Below are positions 8,185-16,535 of a stretch of DNA of 42,723 nt, one piece after another; within the stretch, counting starts at the first letter, position 1, and the number at the start of each line of letters is the position of its first letter. A program made the position numbers and the translations under genes. Below the pieces are notes generated by a model. It was not told the DNA's origin and ran no database searches. It was given only the letters and a program-made list of their open reading frames with translations. Source of the stretch: Candidatus Saccharimonadota bacterium (GTDB lineage: Bacteria; Patescibacteriota; Saccharimonadia; Saccharimonadales; Saccharimonadaceae); the NCBI GenBank assembly GCA_017433245.1, contig JAFRHO010000005.1, forward strand, positions 91,183 through 133,905. The letters are read 5' to 3'.

Positions 8185-9624
8185 TTAGATGGCCCTAGCG
8201 ACAGTGTTTAGCCTGGCAAGGGAAACGTCTCGCCCAAGTACTTCCAGAGTAAGGTTGAGCGCAGGACTAAAGGGGGCAAATGAAAGAGATAATCTGATTA
8301 AACTAAACAGCTCAGCCGGTTTCCTGCCGGTGTCTTGTAGGAGTTGATTTAAGGCGTCCTGTAAAACATCTGCGTCCCATTCAGAAAGGGACGAAAGCTT
8401 CTCGATGGATTGTTTGAGAAGGTTTTCTAGTTCTGATTCAGAGAGTTTCTTCAAGAATTTGTTTTGGATAATCATATCGAGATCCACCTCTGGTTCGGCA
8501 AAGAAGTAGGCGGTCATTTCGCGCAAATCTGAGAGGGTTTTCAAACGATCATAGATAATGGAAAGTACTCTCTTTTTATAATCATCAGGATGATTATTGG
8601 CAACTTCTGGCCAAAACTCTGCTGTACGAGTATAGAGTGCTTCAACGCCCTGCTCGTCGAAAATGCGGCGAATCCATTGGCCGTTAACCCATAATAACTT
8701 CGTTTCGTCATAACGGGCACCGGAAGTCTGGATGCGATCAAGCGAAAAAGCCTTGATTAGTTCATCTTTGGTATAAATCTCTTGCTCGGTACCGTCATTC
8801 CAGCCAAGACAAGCCAAGTAATTCAGCATGGCTTCTGATAAAACGCCATCATCGCGATATTCGGTGACGGACTTAGCACCATCGCGTTTGCCGAGTTTTT
8901 TATTGCCTTGGGGGGCAAGAATGTGGGGAAGAGAAACCAATTTGGGTCGCTCAAGTTTTAGTGCATCGTATAATTCAAGATAGTTGGGTGTGCTCGAAAG
9001 ATACTCAACACCGCGCATCACATGAGTGACTCCCATTTCGGCATCATCCACAATATGAGCAAAGTTATAAGTAGGGAAGCCGTCTTGCTTGATTAAAATA
9101 ATGTCGTCTTGCACCTCTGGGCCAGCGTGCATGTCGCCCATGACTTCGTCATGCCACTCATAATCCTTAGGTTCGGCTTTGAAGCGTAAAGGAATACCTG
9201 GTTGCCACTCTGGTGTATCATTGGGACGAAAGTTGCGATAAAGAAATGGTACTTTCTTAGCGTTACACTCCTTGCGGTATTCTTCAATTTGCTCTGGTGG
9301 GGTGGGGTCAGCGTAAGCACGACCAGCTGCGATTAATCTGCGGGCATACTCGTGATAGATTTCCTGGCGCTCACTCTGAAAATAGGGAGCATGAGGGCCA
9401 CCCACGATGGGGCCTTCGTCCCAATTAAGACCTAGCCATTCGAGAGTATCTTCAATCAATTCGGTAGCACCTTCAACATAACGCCCACGGTCGGTGTCTT
9501 CAATGCGTAGAATCATTTTACCATTCTGTTGCTTTGCTAACAAATATGGGTAAATAGCAGAGCGAACATTACCAATATGAATATAACCGGTAGGGCTTGG
9601 CGCAAACCTCGTAACTGTTTCCAT
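8185..9624 (-). CDS. gltX: Glutamyl-tRNA synthetase
   Basis: Charges tRNA-Glu with glutamate; a tRNA-Glu gene is also in this window. At 479 aa it has normal family length. The class I HIGH motif is in APSPTGYIHIGNVRSA (about residues 8-22). The KMSKS-type loop is in NKKLGKRDGAKSV (about 255-267). The central TYNFAHIVDDAEMGVTHVMRGVEYLSSTPNYLELYDAL and the helical anticodon-binding C-terminus are all present. The extended -10 TGATATAAT ends 7 nt before the ATG and no ribosome binding site is seen, so the mRNA is probably leaderless. Whether it also misacylates tRNA-Gln cannot be decided here. Confidence 0.97.
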   Translation of the reverse strand: METVTRFAPSPTGYIHIGNVRSAIYPYLLAKQQNGKMILRIEDTDRGRYVEGATELIEDTLEWLGLNWDEGPIVGGPHAPYFQSERQEIYHEYARRLIAAGRAYADPTPPEQIEEYRKECNAKKVPFLYRNFRPNDTPEWQPGIPLRFKAEPKDYEWHDEVMGDMHAGPEVQDDIILIKQDGFPTYNFAHIVDDAEMGVTHVMRGVEYLSSTPNYLELYDALKLERPKLVSLPHILAPQGNKKLGKRDGAKSVTEYRDDGVLSEAMLNYLACLGWNDGTEQEIYTKDELIKAFSLDRIQTSGARYDETKLLWVNGQWIRRIFDEQGVEALYTRTAEFWPEVANNHPDDYKKRVLSIIYDRLKTLSDLREMTAYFFAEPEVDLDMIIQNKFLKKLSESELENLLKQSIEKLSSLSEWDADVLQDALNQLLQDTGRKPAELFSLIRLSLSFAPFSPALNLTLEVLGRDVSLARLNTVARAI

Positions 9625-9644
9625 ACTGTTTATTATATCACAGA

Positions 9645-10721
9645 TTAGATCATTTCTTCTTCGTCTTCATCGTCGTCATCGTCGCGTTTAGCGATAATGA
9701 AGAAGATGATACCCGCAGTAGCAGCAGTGGCAGCGGTAGCGGCAAGTCCGAGAGGAAGCATCGAGCCTTCTTCTACAATGTTGGTCTGGGTAGATACACT
9801 CACACCTTGAGCGGCTGCATAAGAGTCGCGATTATCGCCAGCACTTACTTCAGTTGTAGTAGTTGTGGTTCCAGCACCGCTGTTAGTGGACCTAGTAGTG
9901 TAAACGGTGGTACCATGAGAACCACTTACGCCTGTACCGGTTGTGGAATTGGTGCCGGTATAAACGGGGAAATTGTCGCCAGGATTTGGATCAGTGCCTG
10001 GAGTGACTGGGTTGGTTGGCGTAATCGGGTTAGTCGGATTACTACCAGAGTCAATTACACCGGTAACTACGCTAATAACAACCGTGTTACGATAAGTACC
10101 GGCTGGTTTGTCGGTGTTTGCTTTGGCACCGAAATAGATACTCTGGGTACCACTTTTGACGCCTGAGGCAGCTTCAAGGATTTTAATCGGAGTAGAAGTA
10201 CTAGTGGTAAGTGGATAATAAGTACTACTAGTATTACCAGCGTCGGTCTCGCCGTAGGTTTTACCATCTAATGAAGAAGATTTGAGCGAATAGCCCCACG
10301 TATTGACTGGGAAAGAGCCGCGCGTAGCGCTGCTGCTCATGGTCGGAATATAGTAAGATGAGCCCAGCATAGTATGAGTAAGATTAGTATCACTTCGAGA
10401 ATACATAGATGCAGTAAAACCATTAGTTACGTTGGAGTTTACTGAAACATCAACAGTATTACGGAGAAACTCATTCACATCACCAGTCGCACCGGTAGTG
10501 GGCGCGGTGACCGCTACGGCGATAGAATCCTGCACATTAATCTGGAAAGTCGCGTTTTGGGTAACGGCAGAAGTGTCGCTGGATGGAAGAGAGGCAAAGC
10601 TGGATGCAATAGCCCAAGCAGAAAGTGCTAAAACAGCAACTATACTAGCATAAGTTTTTTTATGATATGTAGCCTCAAGCAACAAAGCCCGAAGGTTTTT
10701 ATTAAAAACATTTTTGTTCAT
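9645..10721 (-). CDS. Surface protein with C-terminal membrane anchor and acidic tail
   Basis: Probable cell-surface protein of 358 aa. The N-terminus is a signal or anchor segment (YASIVAVLALSAWAIASSFA, about residues 25-44). A beta-rich Ser/Thr domain follows at about 55-228, with the pattern NVTNGFTASMYS ... WGYSLKSS ... AGTYRNTVVISV. The same pattern occurs in the N-modules of the 13-18 kb proteins and at the start of the 38 kb giant, so these may share a fold. A Pro/Thr/Asn linker (PTNPITPTNPVTPGTDPN) and a Thr-rich stretch precede a C-terminal helix (LGLAATAATAATAGIIFFII) and the tail KRDDDDDEDEEE. There is no LPXTG before the helix, so sortase anchoring is not supported. It lies 20 nt upstream of gltX on the same strand. 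Confidence 0.82.
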   Translation of the reverse strand: MNKNVFNKNLRALLLEATYHKKTYASIVAVLALSAWAIASSFASLPSSDTSAVTQNATFQINVQDSIAVAVTAPTTGATGDVNEFLRNTVDVSVNSNVTNGFTASMYSRSDTNLTHTMLGSSYYIPTMSSSATRGSFPVNTWGYSLKSSSLDGKTYGETDAGNTSSTYYPLTTSTSTPIKILEAASGVKSGTQSIYFGAKANTDKPAGTYRNTVVISVVTGVIDSGSNPTNPITPTNPVTPGTDPNPGDNFPVYTGTNSTTGTGVSGSHGTTVYTTRSTNSGAGTTTTTTEVSAGDNRDSYAAAQGVSVSTQTNIVEEGSMLPLGLAATAATAATAGIIFFIIAKRDDDDDEDEEEMI

Positions 10722-10883
10722 TTGCGTATGACCTTTATTGTTCTGTATCTATATTAGCATAAGAAAAATCATAAGTAAATAGTTTTTTTCAAAAAATTGC
10801 TATTTTTTATTAAAAACAATGAAATTGTGGAAAAAACTTATGTTTTTGTATATAATATATAGTAGCTTAATGTGGAGCAAATA

Positions 10884-12179
10884 ATGGATAAAACAAACGA
10901 TACTGTAACGAATGAAGAACTAGCGGCAGCGTTCGGAGGAGGAGAACCACTGACACCTAATGGTCAACTTAAAAGTGACGATGATTCTAAACAGACTAAA
11001 AAGTCTGGAATAAAGCATCAATGGGACAAATTAATGATTTGTTTTTATGTGGTTGGAGGGGTTAGCCTTGTTGGTGGTGTCGCAATGCTACTATTTAGTT
11101 TGTTGGTTCCACCGGAAGCGATTAGCCCCGTAAACTATCCTGATTTAACAAAAAAGGATAGCAAGACTGTAGTGTATAGCGATTTAACTGGTGAGATTAT
11201 GACCGATGCTTCACTTAAGACAGCGCCAGCCTATTGTATCCAGACCCCCAACGGTATGGATGGAGCACGACCACATGCAGGTTTAGACCAGGCTGGAGTA
11301 GTGTTTGAAGCGATTGCAGAATCTGGCATTACAAGGTTTGCGGCGATTTACCAAAATCCGACAGCATCTATCATTGGCCCGATTCGATCTTTACGTATTT
11401 ATTATTTGCAATGGGATACGCCGTTTGATTGTACAATTGTGCATGCTGGAGGATCGGATGACGCGTTAGCGGCCGTTTCGCGTGGTGGATATAAAGATTT
11501 GTCTGAGGATTATAACTATATGTATCGGGGTACTTATACCTCAAGATTGTGGAACAATCTCTTTACCTCAGCAGCTGCCTTGAGGCGTTATAGCAATGAC
11601 CATGGTTATACAGCTTCAGAGATTAAGGGCTTTACGCGGATGACTCCAGAAGAAAGTAGCCGGATAAGAGTGGAAGATTTAGTGACCGAAAAGCTCGTAA
11701 TCACCCAACCGAGCAAGGGTGATACTTCAGGATTGAATCCCAAAACCTCTAGTATTAATTTCCGATTAGGGGGTTGGGGTGACTTTAATGTACATTATGA
11801 ATACGATGCTAATAGTAATAAATACTTCCGCAGTTATGAATCTGGTGCAGAGCATAATGCGTATACTTGTCCGGAAAGCGACAATGAGGGTAGTAACCCG
11901 GAAGACGCCTGTACTTTAACCCAAATAGCGCCTTCGGTAGTAATTGCGATGATGGTATCAGAGAGACGAGCATCCGACAACTACCATGAGGATATCGATG
12001 CGATTGGGTCTGGCAACGCTTATGTGTTCCAGAATGGTACTGCTATACGCGGGACTTGGCAAAAGGCCTCCGCCGAATCGCAAATACAATTTCTTGACTC
12101 GGAGGGAAAAGAAATCCGCTTAGCACCTGGACAGACTTTCATTACAGCCGTCCCTAATTACGGAAGTGTTGACTTTTAA
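10884..12179 (+). CDS. DUF3048 domain protein, membrane-anchored
   Basis: Extracytoplasmic protein of the DUF3048 (YerB-like) family; its biochemical role is unknown. I choose the ATG at 10884 (431 aa), because GGAG at 10874-10877 lies 6 nt before it; the in-frame GTG at 10872 overlaps that site. A cytoplasmic N-terminus of about 45 residues precedes one membrane helix (MICFYVVGGVSLVGGVAMLLFSLLV). The conserved DUF3048 segments are ARPHAGLDQAGVVFEAIAESGITRFAAIYQ, GPIRSLRIYYLQWDTPFDCTIVHAGGSDDAL and, near the C-terminus, YVFQNGTAIRGTWQK followed by LAPGQTFITAVP. The tRNA-Glu promoter overlaps its stop codon. Confidence 0.92.
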   Translation: MDKTNDTVTNEELAAAFGGGEPLTPNGQLKSDDDSKQTKKSGIKHQWDKLMICFYVVGGVSLVGGVAMLLFSLLVPPEAISPVNYPDLTKKDSKTVVYSDLTGEIMTDASLKTAPAYCIQTPNGMDGARPHAGLDQAGVVFEAIAESGITRFAAIYQNPTASIIGPIRSLRIYYLQWDTPFDCTIVHAGGSDDALAAVSRGGYKDLSEDYNYMYRGTYTSRLWNNLFTSAAALRRYSNDHGYTASEIKGFTRMTPEESSRIRVEDLVTEKLVITQPSKGDTSGLNPKTSSINFRLGGWGDFNVHYEYDANSNKYFRSYESGAEHNAYTCPESDNEGSNPEDACTLTQIAPSVVIAMMVSERRASDNYHEDIDAIGSGNAYVFQNGTAIRGTWQKASAESQIQFLDSEGKEIRLAPGQTFITAVPNYGSVDF

Positions 12180-12197
12180 ATCAACTTGCGCTATAAT
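12169..12197 (+). promoter_or_regulatory. Consensus promoter of tRNA-Glu
   Basis: TTGACT (12169-12174), 17 bp, TATAAT (12192-12197). The -35 lies in the last codons of the DUF3048 gene. Confidence 0.9.
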
Positions 12198-12202
12198 CAT
12201 TT

Positions 12203-12230
12203 TACGGACCTAACCCCCCTTAGGTCCGTA
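12203..12230 (+). other. Leader hairpin between promoter and tRNA-Glu
   Basis: An 11-bp perfect stem (TACGGACCTAA with TTAGGTCCGTA) closes a loop of six C. The predicted transcript start is at about 12204, so this hairpin would form the very 5' end of the tRNA precursor. No T-run follows, so it is not a normal terminator. Confidence 0.7.
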
Positions 12231-12240
12231 TCTTGTATAT

Positions 12241-12317
12241 GGTTCCGTCGTCTAGTGGTCCAGGACGTCTGGTTCTCATCCAGAAAATCGCGGGTTCGAC
12301 TCCCGCCGGAATCACCA
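12241..12317 (+). tRNA. tRNA-Glu(CTC)
   Basis: The acceptor stem is GGTTCCG with CGGAATC (one G-T pair), the D arm contains CTAGTGGTCCAGGAC, the anticodon stem TCTGG/CCAGA closes the loop TTCTCAT (anticodon CTC, codon GAG), and the T arm contains GGTTCGACTCC. The CCA end is encoded at 12315-12317. Confidence 0.95.
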
Positions 12318-12326
12318 AGCATAAAA

Positions 12327-12352
12327 AGAAGCCCTTTAGGGCTTATTTTAAT
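12327..12352. terminator. Terminator between tRNA-Glu and the FISUMP remnant
   Basis: AAGCCC pairs with GGGCTT around TTTA. On the plus strand ATTTTA follows; on the minus strand CTTTTT follows, so it can serve both directions. Confidence 0.75.
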
Positions 12353-12389
12353 ATCGTCTTGTGGTTTTTATGGAAAACGAAGGTATAAA

Positions 12390-13135
12390 CTAGTATACTG
12401 TCACACACCTTATGCTGAGACCATTATATTTCCACCCAGTTTCAGTACCTGGCAACACATTGGGGCTCGAGCCTATACTCAAATAATACGCACTCCAGTA
12501 TTGCACAACTGAAGTTTTGTAGGCGGAAGACGACCAGTAACTAGCTACACGACCTCTTCTGTATATAGTTGAAGCGCTAATCCAACCAGCTCGAATAAAG
12601 TTGTTCGGGAAAGCTGTCAATTTCATCTCAGCCGTAGAATCAGTTGCATTAGAGTTATTATTAAGAACGTAATTGAGATTGTAAAAACCGCCAGGAAGTA
12701 GGCCATTGCCAGTACCTCTACCATATGGGATTCTCCAGCCAGATGGACATATCGACGTATTAGCAGTTTCAGAAGTATTGTTGTTTGCATCAATGCTATC
12801 TGGACCAGCGTAAGCAATTGTGTTTGCTAACGCGGCTGACCAAGTATAATAGTTCCCAAAACTATATATACCGCCATCGGCAGTTTGATCTGCGAAGATG
12901 TCGCTAGTTGGATTAGATACTCTCGATTGAGTATTGATATTATTATAACGTGGCATACGATAAGCTGGATAATTTGTAGCACCAATGTTTATACTAGCGC
13001 TTCCTGACTGAGCACTAGAAATATATGTTGCGTAGGTGGTTTCTAGTTTAGCACCTAGGGTAGTATTAGTGGTTGCTGGATTTGTAGTGTTTGAGTTATA
13101 CTGTGCTACTTTAGTGTAAACGTCTGGTACTACAT
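12390..13135 (-). pseudogene. Headless FISUMP surface-protein remnant or silent cassette
   Basis: An open frame on the minus strand runs from 13135, right after an in-frame TAG, to a stop at 12390, but the natural start is missing. Its first about 44 residues (PDVYTKVAQYNSNTTNPAT...YATYISSAQ) match the end of the N-module of the two genes upstream: 13009-13137 aligns without gaps to 14412-14540. It then jumps in frame into the middle of a FISUMP domain (NIGATNYPAYRMPRYNNINT ... YSFGNYYTWSAALANT ... SICPSGWRIPYG ... YWSSSAYK ... SIRCVTVY). The early FISUMP part (KRDNKSYTITKLADGRVWMTQNL in the neighbour) is absent. The longest ATG-started piece is 12390-12956, 188 aa, without signal peptide. 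It is either a decaying duplicate or an unexpressed donor for recombination. Confidence 0.75.
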
Positions 13136-15028
13136 GCTATTGTTACCATACCACACTCTGACTATACAACGCACCGATCCCCCATCGCCGCGATAGATGT
13201 TAATCGAATTACCGTAAACTTTTTTATCGTAACCAATACTGGCGCTTTCTGCCCACTCTTCGTTAAAGGCATCCGACGACCAAAAATAGCCATGATCGCC
13301 AATCCCCTGCAAGGAATCCGAGCTAGATACATATCCGCTAAGATTATAATACATTGGTTCTAGATAGGCAGTATAGTTATTACTGAGCGTTTGGGTATAG
13401 CTGCTCCTACCGTAAGCGATGAAGAGTTTGTCCTGATCACGGCCGAACGGTAAGGTCCAGCCTGATGGGCAGATAGATTGATAGACCGAGCCGGTCTGGT
13501 CACTACTATCATTTAGAGCAACCGCCGTCGTCCAATTATAATAATTGCCCAGATGATACTGTTGGATCCCATTCGTTGCGGTATTGACAGAGGAAATGTC
13601 TGACGGTCTTAACGATTCGTCACATACTTCAAATGTGGCATCGCAACTGCCGATATATGCTTTCCATTCATCGTTGAGTGCTGTATAAAGTGAGTCGTCA
13701 CACGCTCCTTGACTGATGCACATTTGGGCGTAAAGAGAAGCTAGTATAGTCTGTCGATAGAACCCTGTAGGGTCTGACGGAAGTAAAACAAAGTCACAGT
13801 CATTACTAGTATGATTACAGCTATCGACGAAAGTCTTCCAATCATCTGTTAATAAGGCATACTCCTTGTCATTGCATGAGCCATTTCCACAGCTTGTCAT
13901 ATATCTCGATGCCGTAGAGAACATCTCTCGCCAAGCCGCAGTTTCGCCAGTGTAATCTCTCCAGTATAAATCTCCCGGATCGTAAGATTCCGGTGTATTA
14001 TTGGAACCAATCCAGGTGGTATCATTCGTTGAGCGGGTTGATGTACTGGGTGTCCATGTAGCTGGTCCATATTTGCCTGTTTTACTATTAAAACCTAAAT
14101 CAGTATCATCATTAGTGTAAGTCACATTGGAGTCTAGGTCTAAATCTAAGTTTTGTGTCATCCAAACTCTACCATCAGCTAATTTAGTAATGGTGTAGGA
14201 TTTGTTATCACGTTTATCTATAAGGGTGTATTGTTGTTCTAACGTCATAGTATCGTCAATTTGGTCACCATTGGGTCCTGCGAAGTCTTGCATACAGACG
14301 GCTTCCGAGATGGTAGAGGCGTTTGGATTGCAACTTATATTTGTAGGTGGGATTGCATTATATGGATGCACCATAGTATATTTAACCTGTCCGGTGTACG
14401 TATCAGCAGCCTGAGCACTAGAAATATATGTTGCGTAGGTGGTTTCTAGTTTAGCACCTAAGGTAGTATCAGTGGTTGCTGGATCTGTAGTGTTTGAATT
14501 ATACTGTGCTACTTTAGTATATACGTCTGGTACTGTATGCCAGGAATTAAAACTGTTTTGGATAGACATGTTGTCTGGATTATAAGTGATTGGATCTCCT
14601 GATACTGGATTATCTACTTTAGTTACTTTCATGGACCAGTTAGAGTCTGTATCACCACTAGTATAGACTTTGGTAGATATAGTTAGGTTAGTGTTTTGTC
14701 CAATGAGTTTAGTATGGGTTTCTCCTTCGTATAAGTCACCTGTGAAGCCTATAGCATAGACTGAGAAACCATTATTATCATTACAGAAAGTAGTGAGAGT
14801 GGTCTTTCCGATACCGGCTTCATAGTCACTGCCGCTTGCTCCTGAATAAGTGCCTGGTTTGATAGAGGCATTGTGGCTAGTTTGCCCAGTGCCACCCATA
14901 GTACAAGCGAATGGGACAGTGAGTTCTACAGTATCTATGACTTCGGTGGCGAAGGAGGTGAGAAAAGAGGAGAGAACTATACCACTCAGAATAGTTATGG
15001 GCAATAACATACGTATAGCTTTGGCCAT
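13130..15028 (-). CDS. Secreted FISUMP-domain surface protein, paralog 1
   Basis: Secreted protein of 632 aa. The signal peptide is MAKAIRMLLPITILSGIVLSS... ending near FATEV. The N-module (about 28-222, EVIDTVELTVP to YTMVHPYN) is almost identical to that of paralog 2. It is followed by a FISUMP domain (TIGR02145 type: TLIDKRDNKSYTITKLADGRVWMTQNLDL, YHLGNYYNWTTAVAL, SICPSGWTLPFG, YFWSSDAF, GSVRCIVRVW). Between the YDPGD and YHLGNYYNW parts there is an insertion with two similar 4-cysteine repeats (about 398-482). The ATG lies 1 nt after the stop of paralog 2, so the two are probably co-transcribed. There is no LPXTG and no C-terminal helix. Role probably surface display or adhesion; binding partner unknown. 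Confidence 0.85.
   Translation of the reverse strand: MAKAIRMLLPITILSGIVLSSFLTSFATEVIDTVELTVPFACTMGGTGQTSHNASIKPGTYSGASGSDYEAGIGKTTLTTFCNDNNGFSVYAIGFTGDLYEGETHTKLIGQNTNLTISTKVYTSGDTDSNWSMKVTKVDNPVSGDPITYNPDNMSIQNSFNSWHTVPDVYTKVAQYNSNTTDPATTDTTLGAKLETTYATYISSAQAADTYTGQVKYTMVHPYNAIPPTNISCNPNASTISEAVCMQDFAGPNGDQIDDTMTLEQQYTLIDKRDNKSYTITKLADGRVWMTQNLDLDLDSNVTYTNDDTDLGFNSKTGKYGPATWTPSTSTRSTNDTTWIGSNNTPESYDPGDLYWRDYTGETAAWREMFSTASRYMTSCGNGSCNDKEYALLTDDWKTFVDSCNHTSNDCDFVLLPSDPTGFYRQTILASLYAQMCISQGACDDSLYTALNDEWKAYIGSCDATFEVCDESLRPSDISSVNTATNGIQQYHLGNYYNWTTAVALNDSSDQTGSVYQSICPSGWTLPFGRDQDKLFIAYGRSSYTQTLSNNYTAYLEPMYYNLSGYVSSSDSLQGIGDHGYFWSSDAFNEEWAESASIGYDKKVYGNSINIYRGDGGSVRCIVRVWYGNNSM
14360..14944 (-). 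repeat. 585-bp near-identical N-module repeat, copy A
   Basis: Aligns without any gap to 15816-16400 at a constant offset of 1456. Mismatches are scattered and few by eye. Sequence outside both ends differs completely. Confidence 0.9.
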
Positions 15029-15029
15029 T

Positions 15030-16487
15030 TTATGGTTCTTCCCATTTATTGATGGTTATTCCGACATCGGTTTCTACATATGTTATACCAGTATGAATTG
15101 GTGCCGCAACTGTATATGTCCGAAGTGTCTTGCCAGTAACCTCATACCCATCAAGAGTCACCCACATTGGTATAGCATTATACACCCCAGCTGCCATCAA
15201 AACACTTAAATCACCGCAGTACAGAACACGTACGACATCGTTATCAACCACTCCTTTATTGCCAAACATAGAACCTGGAGTATATGGTTCGCCTCCAAAT
15301 GTTATCTTTTTCACAACTTTCCTTTGCGTGTACTCGCCATCTAACTTAATATGAGCGTCCGAATAATTTCTATCGTCAATGGCAGATATAAGGTATACAT
15401 ATGTTAAATTACCGGTGCCAGTATGATAATAATAGTGATAAAAATTCTGCAGATATCCGTCAGGCACCTCTTTAACATAATACGTAGCCTCATTCTCTGG
15501 CGTAAAGTTAGCAGCATCGGTATACTGAGCATTTTCCAGTGGCCATATTATATTCGCTCCGTCATATGTAGTAGTGCTGTTCGAATAACTAAAATCTTCA
15601 AACCATGGAACAATATTCTTGTAGTAACCACCGTATAGCTTGCCAGGCGTCAATTTGTCATAAAGCCCATCTTCGGTACCCAAGAGATTATAAGTACCAC
15701 TTTCAGGGAGTTCCGACATACGGATTTTAACAGGGTTTTCTTGGCCGGGTTCAGTAGAAACCGGGCGTCCTGTATAGAAAACCTGGAAATATGGTGCTTC
15801 AGGAGCACGACGATCATATGGATGAACCATAGTGTACTTAACTTGTCCAGTATACGTATCAGCAGCCTGAGCACTAGAAATATATGTTGCGTAGGTGGTT
15901 TCTAGTTTAGCACCTAAGGTAGTATCAGTGGTTGCTGGATCGGTAGTGCTTGAATTATACTGTGCTACTTTAGTATATACGTCTGGTACTGTATGCCAGG
16001 AATTAAAACTGTTTTGGATAGACATGTTGTCTGGATTATAAGTGATTGGATCTCCACTTGCTGGATTATCTACTTTAGTTACTTTCATGGACCAGTTAGA
16101 GTCTGTATCGCCACTAGTATAGACTTTGGTAGATATAGTTAGGTTAGTGTTTTGTCCAATGAGTTTAGTATGGGTTTCTCCTTCATATAAATCTCCTGTA
16201 AAGCCTATAGCATAGACTGAGAAACCATTATTATCATTACAGAAAGTAGTGAGAGTAGTTTTTCCAATACCGGCTTCGTATTCACTGCCACTTGCTCCCG
16301 AATAAGTGCCTGGGTTAATAGAAGCATTGTGTGAAGTAGTACCTACCCCGCCCATAGTACAGGCGACTGGGACGGTAAGTTCTACGGTATCTATGACTTC
16401 ATTATCTTCGGCTATGGCAAGGGAAGAGGAGAGGGCTATACCGCTAAGTATAGTCATGGACAATAATACAGGCAGACCTTTGTTCAT
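15030..16487 (-). CDS. Secreted surface protein with shared N-module and unique C-terminus, paralog 2
   Basis: Secreted protein of 485 aa. I choose the ATG at 16487 (MNKGLPVLLSMTILSG): TGCTATAAT ends exactly 6 nt before it, and this start gives a clean signal peptide, whereas the longer in-frame start at 16526 adds a non-signal tail. The N-module (EVIDTVELTVPVACTMGG ... YTMVHPY) matches paralog 1 nearly residue for residue. The C-terminal about 270 aa (from DRRAPEAPYFQVFYTG) are Tyr/Asn-rich with beta character and show no FISUMP domain; I recognise no family there. Thus the same head carries a different body. Probably leaderless mRNA that continues into paralog 1. Confidence 0.83.
   Translation of the reverse strand: MNKGLPVLLSMTILSGIALSSSLAIAEDNEVIDTVELTVPVACTMGGVGTTSHNASINPGTYSGASGSEYEAGIGKTTLTTFCNDNNGFSVYAIGFTGDLYEGETHTKLIGQNTNLTISTKVYTSGDTDSNWSMKVTKVDNPASGDPITYNPDNMSIQNSFNSWHTVPDVYTKVAQYNSSTTDPATTDTTLGAKLETTYATYISSAQAADTYTGQVKYTMVHPYDRRAPEAPYFQVFYTGRPVSTEPGQENPVKIRMSELPESGTYNLLGTEDGLYDKLTPGKLYGGYYKNIVPWFEDFSYSNSTTTYDGANIIWPLENAQYTDAANFTPENEATYYVKEVPDGYLQNFYHYYYHTGTGNLTYVYLISAIDDRNYSDAHIKLDGEYTQRKVVKKITFGGEPYTPGSMFGNKGVVDNDVVRVLYCGDLSVLMAAGVYNAIPMWVTLDGYEVTGKTLRTYTVAAPIHTGITYVETDVGITINKWEEP
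15816..16400 (-). repeat. 585-bp near-identical N-module repeat, copy B
   Basis: Partner of copy A. The left boundary is where the protein bodies diverge (after YTMVHPY) and the right boundary is just after the signal peptide. Confidence 0.9.
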
Positions 16488-16493
16488 ATTATA

Positions 16494-16502
16494 ATTATAG
16501 CA
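16494..16502 (-). promoter_or_regulatory. Extended -10 of paralog 2
   Basis: TGCTATAAT on the minus strand, 6 nt before the ATG at 16487. Confidence 0.7.
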
Positions 16503-16535
16503 TAATTCTTGTGGTTTAAAGAACAAAGTTACGGT

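Noticed and set aside
9645-9760. LPXTG sortase signal in the 9.6 kb surface protein
   Set aside because: The segment before the helix reads SMLPLGLA and the tail is acidic; it does not fit the motif.
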